Origin: UMGS1883 sp045636425
Lineage (GTDB): Bacteria > Bacillota > Clostridia > UMGS1883
NCBI GenBank assembly: GCA_045636425.1
Contig: JAZTXM010000013.1
Coordinates: 95,461-159,460 of the forward strand
Direction of reading: 5' to 3'
Length of the DNA stretch: 64,000 nucleotides
Position 1 is the stretch's first letter; each line of letters starts with the position of its first letter. The notes under the pieces were generated by a model that searched no databases, was not told the origin of the DNA, and saw only the letters and a list, made by a program, of their open reading frames with translations. This document shows positions 50,531-58,290 of the stretch, piece after piece. Position numbers and translations under genes: made by a program.

Positions 50531-51376
50531 CTATTGATTCAAAGAGTATTTTCCGGGGGTTACACCTACATGCTTTTTAAATACCCTGATAAAATTTGCA
50601 TAATCTTCAAATCCGCACAATATTGCTGTATCGGTAACGTTCTTACCTGATGCGAGCATTTTTTTTGCCTCTGTTATACGGCGTGAGGTTATATACTTTG
50701 CAACTGTAGTTCCGCAATATTTGTTAAACAGTCTGCAAAGCTGATTTACTGAAACATAAGAGTTTTTTGCAATAGTTTCCAGAGAAAGCGGCTCTGAAAA
50801 ATTCTCATTTATGTAATCTATGGCAATCTTAATAGTGTTTACGCCTGTCTGCTTTCCCTGCGTGGTGTGATGAGAAAATGCCGTATTTATCAGAAGAAGC
50901 ACCTTTACTGCAATCATTGTTTTTATAATATCATCACCAAACGGTGCAGTTTCCTCAAGGCTGTTCATATACTCCAAAAACTTGTTTTTCTCCTCGTTGC
51001 TGAGACTGATTTTATTAAATACACCCACGCCTCTTTTATAGAAGCAGTGCGAAAGGTCCGTCTGCGGAGTTGAATGTGCATATAAAAATTCCGGATGCAC
51101 CTGCATTATATATCTGCAAAATTTGTTTTCGGGAGATGAGTTTATTTTATGAGCCTCAAACTGATTTATTACAAATAAATCTCCGTCTTCTACATTATAT
51201 ACTTTATCATTTATAAGGAAATTTTGCCCCCCTTGTATGCAGAAAAGCACCTCGCAGGAGTTATGAATATGTATATTCTGATCGGGATTTTGTACATCTG
51301 AATAGTTAAAACCGAAGGTTTTTGTTCTGTCAGCATACAAAACCGCCTCGGTACAGGTTTCAAATTTACATTTCAT
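50531..51376 (-). CDS. AraC family regulator divergent from kduI-kduD
   Basis: 281 residues. An N-terminal cupin sensor (IHIHNSCEVLFCIQGGQNFL, EDGDLFVINQFEAHK) and a C-terminal AraC domain (SVNQLCRLFNKYCGTTVAKY, then CGFEDYANFIRVFKKHVGVT). The start at 51376 follows AGGAGGTC, and the 10-codon longer frame is unlikely. Divergent by 116 bp from the KduI fusion gene, so probably the activator of unsaturated-uronate catabolism. Confidence 0.87.
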   Translation of the reverse strand: MKCKFETCTEAVLYADRTKTFGFNYSDVQNPDQNIHIHNSCEVLFCIQGGQNFLINDKVYNVEDGDLFVINQFEAHKINSSPENKFCRYIMQVHPEFLYAHSTPQTDLSHCFYKRGVGVFNKISLSNEEKNKFLEYMNSLEETAPFGDDIIKTMIAVKVLLLINTAFSHHTTQGKQTGVNTIKIAIDYINENFSEPLSLETIAKNSYVSVNQLCRLFNKYCGTTVAKYITSRRITEAKKMLASGKNVTDTAILCGFEDYANFIRVFKKHVGVTPGKYSLNQ

Positions 51377-51492
51377 ACAATCGACCTCCTGATTACATCT
51401 TAACATCTTTTGGTGAGATTTGCAACAAAAACATCAAATTTTGCAATATTTATTCAATAATTATATGTTAAAATAGTTTTAGGAGGTGTAAT

Positions 51493-53121
51493 ATGCTTAC
51501 TTTAAAGGTACTTAACAAAAGCAGAGAAATACTTTCAGAAGAAAAAGGAAAAGACATCACTCTCGGCTACAACAGAGCTTATGAAGAAGGCGACCATATT
51601 CGTGTGGAAAGCTCCATTGATAAATTTATAGCTGTACAGTTTGATGAAACTTTAGCTGAAAGTATTATCTTTATCCCGGGTAAAAGCTTTGAGTTTATAG
51701 TCCCCTCTGAAAATGTCCGCAAGGGATGCTACGGCGAAGAAGCTTTTGGCGGGGACAATCATATTATTCGAGCACGTGAAATCAGCGAGGAGGAAATGTA
51801 TTCCTACAGAAAAATTTCTCTCAATTCACATGATATTCACGCGAAAGCAAAAAGCTATCCCCACACATGGGCAAACTTCGTCACGAGAGAATCCCCCACT
51901 TTCTACGCACGTAACGCAATTGACGGCGTAATCAGAAATGACGGTCACGGTAATTTCCCCTACCATTCATGGGCAGGCGGTGCACGTGAGGATCTTGAGT
52001 TCGTGTTGGACTTCGGACAAATGGTATCGGTTGATAAAATTGTATTTTTCCTTCGTGCAGATTTCCCGCACGATACATACTGGAAAAATATCGACGTAGA
52101 ATTTTCCGACGGAAGTCGCGAGCATGCTGAATTTGAAGGCACTAAAGACGGACAGGCAATCACCTTTGAGCCAAAGGAAACAACATATGTAAAGCTTATT
52201 AACTTCAAACAGGCGGTGTACCCCCTTTCATGGGCGGCATTAAGCCAGATTGAAGTTTATGGAAATTATATTAAGGAGGATTATAGTAAAATGGAAGTAA
52301 GACAGGCATCAAACGCAAAAGACGCAAAGCATTACACTACAGAAAGACTCAGAGAGGAATTCCACATTGCAAACCTCTTCACAAAGGACAATACAAGAAT
52401 GGTTTACAGCCATATTGACAGAATAATTACAGCAGGCCTTATGCCCGTTCTTCGTGAGCTTAAGCTTGAAGCAGGCAAAGAGCTTGCGGCTGAATATTTC
52501 CTTCAGAGAAGAGAAATGGGATGTATCAACGTTGGTGGTAAGGGTATCATCACAATTGACGGTATCGAATACGAAATGAACCCCCGTGGCGGTATCTATA
52601 TCGGTATGGGCAACAAGGAAATCATGTTTAAGAGCATAGACCCCGAAAATCCTGCAAAATTCTATGTATCTTCTTGTCCCGCACACACATCTTATCCCAC
52701 TGTTAAGATTGATATTACAAAGGCTAAGAAAGTTCCCTGCGGAAGCGTTGAGGACTGTAACAAGCGTGTTATTAATCAGTACATTCATCCTGAAGTAATG
52801 AAGAGCTGTCAGCTTTCTATGGGACTTACCCAGCTTGAACCGGGCAGCAACTGGAACACAATGCCCTCTCATACCCATGACAGACGTATGGAGGTTTATA
52901 TGTATCTTGATATGGGCGAAAATGACGCTGTATTCCACATGATGGGTGAGCCTCAGGAAACAAGACACATCATTATGCACAATGAAGAAGCAGTTATCTC
53001 CCCCAGCTGGTCTATCCACAGCGGTGTAGGTACAAAGAACTACTCTTTCATCTGGGCTATGTGCGGTGAGAATCAGGAATTCACCGATATGGACCATATC
53101 GAAACAAAAGACTTACTGTAA
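51493..53121 (+). CDS. kduI: Discoidin-like domain fused to 5-keto-4-deoxyuronate isomerase KduI
   Basis: 542 residues. Residues 267-542 are a complete KduI (276 residues), which isomerises 5-keto-4-deoxyuronate to 2,5-diketo-3-deoxygluconate; RREMGCINVGGKG, PSHTHDRRMEVYMYLDM and SPSWSIHSGVGT hold the metal-binding His/Glu. Residues 1-265 include a beta domain and a F5/8-type discoidin-like fold (EFVLDFGQMVSVDKIVFFLR, YVKLINFKQAVYPLSW). The two are in one frame, but an AAGGAGGA sits 11 bases before the KduI ATG, so free KduI may also be made. The fusion is unusual; the N-terminal part may bind uronate polymers. GGAGGTG ribosome site. Confidence 0.9.
   Translation: MLTLKVLNKSREILSEEKGKDITLGYNRAYEEGDHIRVESSIDKFIAVQFDETLAESIIFIPGKSFEFIVPSENVRKGCYGEEAFGGDNHIIRAREISEEEMYSYRKISLNSHDIHAKAKSYPHTWANFVTRESPTFYARNAIDGVIRNDGHGNFPYHSWAGGAREDLEFVLDFGQMVSVDKIVFFLRADFPHDTYWKNIDVEFSDGSREHAEFEGTKDGQAITFEPKETTYVKLINFKQAVYPLSWAALSQIEVYGNYIKEDYSKMEVRQASNAKDAKHYTTERLREEFHIANLFTKDNTRMVYSHIDRIITAGLMPVLRELKLEAGKELAAEYFLQRREMGCINVGGKGIITIDGIEYEMNPRGGIYIGMGNKEIMFKSIDPENPAKFYVSSCPAHTSYPTVKIDITKAKKVPCGSVEDCNKRVINQYIHPEVMKSCQLSMGLTQLEPGSNWNTMPSHTHDRRMEVYMYLDMGENDAVFHMMGEPQETRHIIMHNEEAVISPSWSIHSGVGTKNYSFIWAMCGENQEFTDMDHIETKDLL
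52273..52293 (+). promoter_or_regulatory. Internal ribosome site and start for free-standing KduI
   Basis: AAGGAGGA, 10 bases, ATG (52291) lies in frame inside the fusion gene and produces exactly the canonical 276-residue KduI. It suggests two products from one gene, or a recently lost stop codon. Confidence 0.65.
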
Positions 53122-53134
53122 GGAGGAAAACAAT

Positions 53135-53923
53135 ATGTTCAGACTTGACGGAAAAGTAGCACTCGTAACAGGTGCAAGCTACGGAATCGGCTTTGCAATC
53201 GCAAAAGGACTTGCAAACGCAGGTGCAAAGGTTGTATTTAACGATATTAAGCAGGAGCTTGTTGATAAGGGAATCGAAGCTTATAAGGCTGAGGGCATCG
53301 ATGCAAAAGGTTATGTTTGCGACGTAACAGACGAAGATGCAGTTAACGCTATGGTTGCTCAGATTGAAAAGGAAGTTGGCGTTATTGATATTCTTGTAAA
53401 CAACGCAGGTATCATCAAGAGAATTCCTATGCACGAAATGAGTGCGGCAGAATTCAGACAGGTTATTGATGTTGACCTTAACGCTCCCTTCATCGTTTCA
53501 AAAGCTGTTATCCCCTCTATGCTTAAGAAGGGCGCAGGTAAGATTATAAACATCTGCTCCATGATGAGCGAGCTTGGCAGAGAAACAGTTTCTGCATACG
53601 CAGCAGCTAAGGGCGGACTTAAAATGTTGACACGCAATATCTGCTCCGAGTACGGTGAATTCAACATTCAGTGTAACGGTATCGGACCCGGTTATATTGC
53701 TACCCCCCAGACTGCTCCCCTCCGCGAGACACAGCCCGACGGAAGCCGCCATCCCTTTGACAGCTTTATCTGTGCAAAGACACCTGCCGGCAGATGGCTT
53801 GACCCCGAGGAACTCGTTGGTCCTGCTGTATTCCTTGCTTCTGAGGCTTCAAATGCCGTAAACGGTCACATTCTTTATGTTGACGGCGGTATTCTTGCTT
53901 ACATTGGAAAACAGCCTAAATAA
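53135..53923 (+). CDS. kduD: 2-dehydro-3-deoxy-D-gluconate 5-dehydrogenase (KduD-like SDR)
   Basis: 262 residues. The SDR motifs are VTGASYGIGFAIAKGL, VNNAGIIKRI, NICSMMSELG with catalytic Ser, and YAAAKGG. It reduces 2,5-diketo-3-deoxygluconate to 2-keto-3-deoxygluconate, feeding KdgK and Eda. Directly after kduI (13 bp), with AAGGAGG. The start at 53135 (MFRLDGKVALVTG) is favoured over a 23-codon extension that overlaps kduI. Confidence 0.92.
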   Translation: MFRLDGKVALVTGASYGIGFAIAKGLANAGAKVVFNDIKQELVDKGIEAYKAEGIDAKGYVCDVTDEDAVNAMVAQIEKEVGVIDILVNNAGIIKRIPMHEMSAAEFRQVIDVDLNAPFIVSKAVIPSMLKKGAGKIINICSMMSELGRETVSAYAAAKGGLKMLTRNICSEYGEFNIQCNGIGPGYIATPQTAPLRETQPDGSRHPFDSFICAKTPAGRWLDPEELVGPAVFLASEASNAVNGHILYVDGGILAYIGKQPK

Positions 53924-53940
53924 TTATTTAAATATTATCG

Positions 53941-53973
53941 AAAAAAGCAAGTGATTAAATCACTTGCTTTTTT
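53941..53973 (+). terminator. Terminator after kduD
   Basis: AAAAAAGCAAGTGATT pairs with AATCACTTGCTTTTTT, ending in a T run; it also suits the convergent Cys-rich gene. Confidence 0.9.
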
Positions 53974-53986
53974 CAATGAAAGCAGT

Positions 53987-54415
53987 TTATAGTTCTTCCT
54001 CGCTGCAACAACAGTCGGGGGCATCACCGCTGAGGCAATCCTCGACAGGAGGGAAAAACTCGTCAATGGGGAAATTAATATTTGCAAAAATCTCGCAGGG
54101 GTCATCAGGCGAGCTTGTAACACATTCTTTTTCGGGAATACAGAAATCGTACGCAGGGATAAGGAGCTGAACGCTTCGTTCAAGCCTGATAATTGTAAAG
54201 AGCCCGAGAGATATATAAACCTTCCTCTGCTCATTGCGACAATTTACAAAGCGGTCTTCAAACACTCTGCAAACACAATCAGGAATATTGCATACGTCTA
54301 TTTCGTCATCGGCATATTTGCAGCATTTTTCTCCCGGTTCGGCAAGTTTTACGCCCAAACTAATGGGATCCAGGGTTTCTATGCCGGACTACAAAAGGTC
54401 ATATTTTATTTCCAT
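53987..54415 (-). pseudogene. Cys-rich protein gene with an amber codon at position 9, joined to a recombinase end
   Basis: From the ATG at 54415 the frame reads MEIKYDLL, TAG (54389-54391), then SGIETLDPISLGVKLAEPGEKC and on for 134 codons to the stop: a Cys-rich protein with CCKYADDEIDVCNIPDCVC and DCCCSEEEL tails. I believe such proteins occur in related clostridia but know no function. The ATG overlaps the final codons of the recombinase, so insertion of that element at the 5' end probably replaced the original start. Translation could restart at the TTG just before GVKLAEPG, but no ribosome site is seen. Confidence 0.6.
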
Positions 54416-55869
54416 ATAATTTTAACCTCTCCGTTATGATTAACAGTTATAACGTCGATTACTTTTTTCATAGCCACGTTTGAATAATCCCCTGCTAATA
54501 CTTCTTTTATATGTGTATATAGTTTATCAGCAGTTAGCGGTTCTTCCTCAATATGATTATTGATATTAAGAAGCTTATTACGGCACTTGTCAAGTTCGTT
54601 ATCAATCTCTTCAGTTTGCTTTTTAAGAGCAGAAATATCAATTATTTCGTTTAAGTACATTTCCATATACTTTTTCTTTTTCACCTCAAGCTTTGATATT
54701 TCCTTTTCAATTTCGTCAGTGCTCACAGATTTTCTTACCTGTGTACGCTTTGCTGCCTCATAATTTTTGATAAACTGCTCCTTATCCTCAATAATCTCAT
54801 ACAAAGGCTCAGTAATTGCAGTTAACAACTCTTCTTCTTTAATTTTAGTTAAATTAGGACAGAATTCCTTATCGTTATTATTTCTTCCTGCACACTTCCA
54901 CTCAATAACAGATCTTTCCTTAAGTTTTCTTATTCTTCGTGTAAAAGAATATCCGCAATGCTCACATTTAATAAGCGTGCTGAATGGATACTGAGAGCTT
55001 ACACGTCCGTTTGGATGTTCGTTTTTATACACTTCCCTGTTTTTTTGAAGTAAAATCTGGGCCTTGCTAAAGATTTCTTCATCAACAATAGCAAGCTCAG
55101 GTTTACAAAAAGTGTATTCACTGACGTCCTCAAGCTTTTTCCATTCGCCGGTAAGGTAATTTGTCACCTCGGTCTTTTTCGAGACCAGAACTCCCTTATA
55201 AAGCTCATTTTCAAGCATCCTTCTTACAGTTTTCGGAAGCCATCTTTCTGCATTTTTGTATGTTGGAATTTTTCTTGTGTTAAGAGTTATCGCAATGCGT
55301 CTTGAACCCATTCCCTGATTTACATACATATCAAAAATTTCTCTGATGACCGAGGCTTGATTCTCATTGATAACTAAATTAAACTTATCAATCCTATCAT
55401 ATCCATAAACCTGATTCGGGACCTTACCGTTTTTAGCATTGATTTTCTTTCCAAACTTAACTCTGCTTGATAAGTTCGCACTTTCTTCTTGCGCCAATGC
55501 AGAAAACATAGTAAGAACAAACTCACTGCCGCCAAGAACAGTCTGATTGGTAGACAGAAAAAGAACATCAACATTTATCGCCTTAAGTTCCCTTATCGAG
55601 ATTAAAAAATCTACTGTATTTCTTGCAAACCTCGATACATCCTTTACCGCAACTAAATCAAACAACCCCAGTTTTGCATCCTCCATAAGCCGTAAAAATT
55701 CTTTACGATTATTCATCTGTTTTCCGCTTATACCTTCGTCAGAATACATCTTCACCAGGGTATGATTGTTTCTTGCTGCAAACTGCTCAAAAAACTCCTG
55801 CTGATTTGCTAATGATTCTAATTGTTCATCTTTATTAGTAGATACTCTGCAGTATGCTACTAACCTCAT
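54406..55869 (-). CDS. Large serine recombinase
   Basis: 487 residues. The resolvase domain has MRLVAYCRVSTNKDEQ with the catalytic Ser, EGISGKQMNNRKEF and VKDVSRFARNT (Arg residues). The recombinase domain, a zinc-ribbon (CEHCGYSFTRRI...CAGRNNNDKEFCP) and a coiled coil follow. It catalyses att recombination of an integrative element; the end KIIWK runs into the target gene at 54415, which places a junction there. The start at 55869 has AAGGAGG. Expression is probably controlled by the inverted repeat 55900-55942. Confidence 0.9.
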   Translation of the reverse strand: MRLVAYCRVSTNKDEQLESLANQQEFFEQFAARNNHTLVKMYSDEGISGKQMNNRKEFLRLMEDAKLGLFDLVAVKDVSRFARNTVDFLISIRELKAINVDVLFLSTNQTVLGGSEFVLTMFSALAQEESANLSSRVKFGKKINAKNGKVPNQVYGYDRIDKFNLVINENQASVIREIFDMYVNQGMGSRRIAITLNTRKIPTYKNAERWLPKTVRRMLENELYKGVLVSKKTEVTNYLTGEWKKLEDVSEYTFCKPELAIVDEEIFSKAQILLQKNREVYKNEHPNGRVSSQYPFSTLIKCEHCGYSFTRRIRKLKERSVIEWKCAGRNNNDKEFCPNLTKIKEEELLTAITEPLYEIIEDKEQFIKNYEAAKRTQVRKSVSTDEIEKEISKLEVKKKKYMEMYLNEIIDISALKKQTEEIDNELDKCRNKLLNINNHIEEEPLTADKLYTHIKEVLAGDYSNVAMKKVIDVITVNHNGEVKIIWK

Positions 55870-55893
55870 TATAAAAAATCCTCCTTCACAATA

Positions 55894-55942
55894 AAAATAC
55901 CATAATCTCAATTGCTTGTCAATCAGTATAAAGAGATTATGG
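55894..55942 (-). promoter_or_regulatory. Recombinase promoter embedded in an inverted repeat
   Basis: On the minus strand TTGACA (55917-55922), 17 bp, TATTTT (55894-55899). The inverted repeat CCATAATCTC/GAGATTATGG (55900-55909, 55933-55942) brackets the -35 and ends at the -10, so a bound repressor would block it. Confidence 0.6.
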
Positions 55943-55948
55943 TTTTTA

Positions 55949-56065
55949 TTATCTTTTGGCTGAGGATATAATCATTAGCTCTCTAAGCCATTTTTCAATT
56001 TCCGCACTTGTTAATATGCTATTTTTTGTTATATGTACAATTTTTATGTTCTTTTTTGTCGGCAT
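55949..56065 (-). CDS. 38-residue small protein upstream of the recombinase
   Basis: MPTKKNIKIVHITKNSILTS then AEIEKWLRELMIISSAKR. A strong GAGGAGGGA ribosome site precedes the ATG at 56065. Basic N-terminus and helical C-terminus; unidentified. Its position directly upstream of the recombinase promoter suggests a small regulator of the element. Not homologous to the TnpW-like protein at 63.4 kb as far as I can see. Confidence 0.5.
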   Translation of the reverse strand: MPTKKNIKIVHITKNSILTSAEIEKWLRELMIISSAKR

Positions 56066-56465
56066 ATGGTCCCTCCTCTTACATAGATGCAAGTTATATC
56101 AGTAAAGTATATTTATGGATATTTTTTTTATTCTCAATATCACTTTTAAATATTTACCATAATACAAAGTTTTCTTCTCACGTTGTACTCTCCCTGCTCT
56201 ATGGAGCTGCACTCATTGCCTGCGACGCTTCTTACGCTCAAACTGTGACTATACAGAAGTATCATTATCTTGTTTTTTTATATTAAATTGTTTTGAAATT
56301 GTGCTACCAATAAAAACACCCTCTCATATATCTAGGAGAAAAATTCACCGAAAATAAAGTCTGCACGACAAAGAAGGTTATAAAAATAGACAAAAAGACA
56401 ATATTCCCCTTTTTTTAGAAGGTTAATATTGCCTTGAAATAACAATATGATTTTTTTAATACAAG
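56066..56465. other. Non-coding stretch with a repeat shared with the window end
   Basis: Positions about 56420-56458 (GGTTAATATTGCCTTGAAAT, then AACAATATGA) closely match 63762-63801. The copy's companion arm here (ACAATATTCCCC) is degraded. No gene is supported. Confidence 0.5.
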
Positions 56466-56660
56466 TTACTGTCGCATAATGCATTTTCTCTTTCTTGCAA
56501 TTAGTGTTGTATTCATTGTACGGGCAGCAGGCATAACACAGCCACCGCAATAATCAACATGCTCACCAATAAGATTAACACGTCCGTGAGAAGTGAATAC
56601 GCGCATCTCTCCATCACCATATGTATCTATAAATAGATTTTTAATTTCAGTTAATTCCAT
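56466..56660 (-). pseudogene. Galactokinase N-terminal remnant
   Basis: 64 codons: MELTEIKNLFIDTYGDGEMR then SHGRVNLIGEHVDYCGGCVMPAA and MNTTLIARKRKCIMRQ. The GRVNLIGEHVDY motif is the galactokinase signature (usual length ~390-430). The gene stops at the start of the core domain, so the GHMP ATP-binding part is lost. It overlaps the galT remnant by 14 bp, retaining the operon layout. A GGGGGA ribosome site remains. Confidence 0.8.
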
Positions 56661-56770
56661 TGATGTCCCCCTGTACCTTTCTCATAAACCTATTAAAGGC
56701 AGATCTTCCCTGCTCGTCACGCTTATAAACTCCTGCATGTTCCAAAACATTGACAAAAACCTTTCCAACC
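56647..56770 (-). pseudogene. GalT C-terminal remnant (hexose-1-phosphate uridylyltransferase)
   Basis: One frame reads EVGKVFVNVLEHAGVYKRDE then GRSAFNRFMRKVQGDINGIN and stops 14 bp into galK. This resembles the C-terminal end of Firmicutes-type GalT. An in-frame TAA cuts it upstream near 56770. Only ~40 of ~500 residues remain. Confidence 0.55.
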
Positions 56771-56826
56771 TCTTATCTAAGGATTTGCAGACATAATCAT
56801 CCCAATACCACTATAGATTTCATGAT

Positions 56827-57138
56827 TTAGTCTAAATGAAACACATTCTTTAATTCAATGCTGACCGGACTATTATCGGGATTTGTTTCCATGATGTCAG
56901 CCATATAATCCCACCATTTTTTGCAGATTTCCGTGTCTGCACTTTTTTCCCATTTTTCTTCACTTTCTATTTCTATATATCCAAAAAGAGTGAGCGTTTC
57001 TCTGTCAAAAAAAATGGTGTAATTTTTCCCACCATATTCATGAATCATTTCTTTCATTTCGGGCCATAAAAGATTGTGTCTTTTTTCGTACTCCTTTTCC
57101 TTTCCCGGAAAAAGTTTCATTTTAAATCCTTTAATCAT
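56827..57138 (-). CDS. rhaM: L-rhamnose mutarotase
   Basis: 103 residues: MIKGFKMKLFPGKEKEYEKR (catalytic His in HNLLWPEM), IFFDRETLTLFGYIEIE and WWDYMADIMETNPDNSPVS match the RhaM family, which interconverts alpha and beta L-rhamnose. The ATG at 57138 has GGAGTGG; the longer open frame into the deacetylase gene is unlikely. Part of a sugar-use operon with the deacetylase upstream and gal remnants downstream. Confidence 0.92.
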   Translation of the reverse strand: MIKGFKMKLFPGKEKEYEKRHNLLWPEMKEMIHEYGGKNYTIFFDRETLTLFGYIEIESEEKWEKSADTEICKKWWDYMADIMETNPDNSPVSIELKNVFHLD

Positions 57139-57278
57139 ATAACCACTCCTAGTTACCGTTTTAATCTTACTTGTTAGTTTTATTAAGTTTATTGTTTCTA
57201 TACTATATGGCTTTTCAATTACATTTCGTCTTATCTTTTCTTCAACGGTTAAAAAGTGTTTGTGGTACGACAACATTA

Positions 57279-57983
57279 TCATACAAGTCCAAATTTTTCA
57301 AACACTTCAATATTTGTTCCGTAAAAAATATCATTTCGTTTACTCATCATTTCACAGAACTTTTCAAACTGCTCCCATCGTTCAGGATAAATATCAAATT
57401 CATACGAATGTCCCCATACGTACATAATCTGCGGTGTTTCTGCATTAACACACAAAAACTTCTTGCCCATCTCAAAAAGGCAATCCCAATCCTGATGATG
57501 ATAAACAGTTCCATGATAATTAAGCATATCAACAGATGGATTATACTTGTATGTAACATGGACGTTTCTTGCATACTTCACACCTGTTTTTTCTTTCACA
57601 ACTTCCAGAACACGTTCATCAGGAGCACAATTAGGATATGCCATGCCTTTAATATCATACCCCACAAGTTTAAAGAGATTTTCTCTGTCTTTTTCAACTT
57701 GACGTATAATTTCTTCATCATTCTTGTTTTGAAGTGTCGGATGAGTTAGTGTGTGAGCAGCCACTTCATGTCCTTCATATATACGTTTTACATCTTCGCA
57801 CTTTATCTTTGTGTGGTTAACCCTAACATCATTACGAATGAGTTCTCCCGGTTTACCAAGCAGCTCTGAATTTAAGTTAAACGTCCCTTTAAGTCCATAT
57901 TTATTTAAAATTTTTACGAGTCTCTCATCTTGAGTAACGCCATCATCATAACTGAACGTAAGTGCTTTTTTTAATTCAATCAT
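57279..57983 (-). CDS. Polysaccharide deacetylase family protein
   Basis: 234 residues. The NodB fold has TFSYDDGVTQDER (catalytic Asp-Asp), HEVAAHTLTHPTL (the His pair binding metal), GMAYPNCAPDE and IMYVWGHSYEFD. There is no signal peptide, so it acts in the cytoplasm, perhaps on acetylated mono- or oligosaccharides. It lies 140 bp upstream of the mutarotase on the same strand. Substrate unknown. Confidence 0.85.
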   Translation of the reverse strand: MIELKKALTFSYDDGVTQDERLVKILNKYGLKGTFNLNSELLGKPGELIRNDVRVNHTKIKCEDVKRIYEGHEVAAHTLTHPTLQNKNDEEIIRQVEKDRENLFKLVGYDIKGMAYPNCAPDERVLEVVKEKTGVKYARNVHVTYKYNPSVDMLNYHGTVYHHQDWDCLFEMGKKFLCVNAETPQIMYVWGHSYEFDIYPERWEQFEKFCEMMSKRNDIFYGTNIEVFEKFGLV

Positions 57984-58101
57984 TTTTCAACTCTTTCTCA
58001 TATATCAGTTGTGAATTTGATATCTTGACAAAATTCATTAGTATTCAGTTCATACTCGCCTTCCATTAAAGGTTTACTATTCACAAAGAAATTACTAATA
58101 G

Positions 58102-58275
58102 TTATGTTTGATAGCTTGTTACAAAATGCTCCTGATCACGAAGAGTATTCACATTTCCCTTATGTCTGAAGTCTTCATTGGATAATCGAATGTAAGCCGC
58201 AGTTCTGTATGTAGTGGTAATTTGCTCCTGCTTGGTTTTTTCCGCCAACATTGTTTCTTTACTTTTTCGTGCCAT
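58102..58275 (-). pseudogene. Truncated serine recombinase, N-terminal 57 residues
   Basis: MARKSKETMLAEKTKQEQIT then TTYRTAAYIRLSNEDFRHKG: the resolvase N-terminus with the catalytic-Ser strand, then frame loss (NVNTLRDQEHFVTSYQT stop). GGGAGGGA precedes it, 15 bp after the intact recombinase. Tandem recombinases are normal for this type of element; here the second is destroyed. Confidence 0.75.
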
Positions 58276-58290
58276 TTTGTGTTCCCTCCC

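Noticed and set aside
54389..54391. TAG recoding (pyrrolysine or suppressor readthrough), also suggested by the TAG in the oxidoreductase remnant
   Set aside because: Stops inside decayed genes include TAA as well, intact genes end normally with TAG, and no pylT/pylS or recoding element is seen.
56008..56286. 92-codon plus-strand frame resembling a membrane protein
   Set aside because: No ribosome site, it overlaps the well-supported small minus-strand gene at 55949-56065, and its composition fits A/T-rich non-coding DNA.
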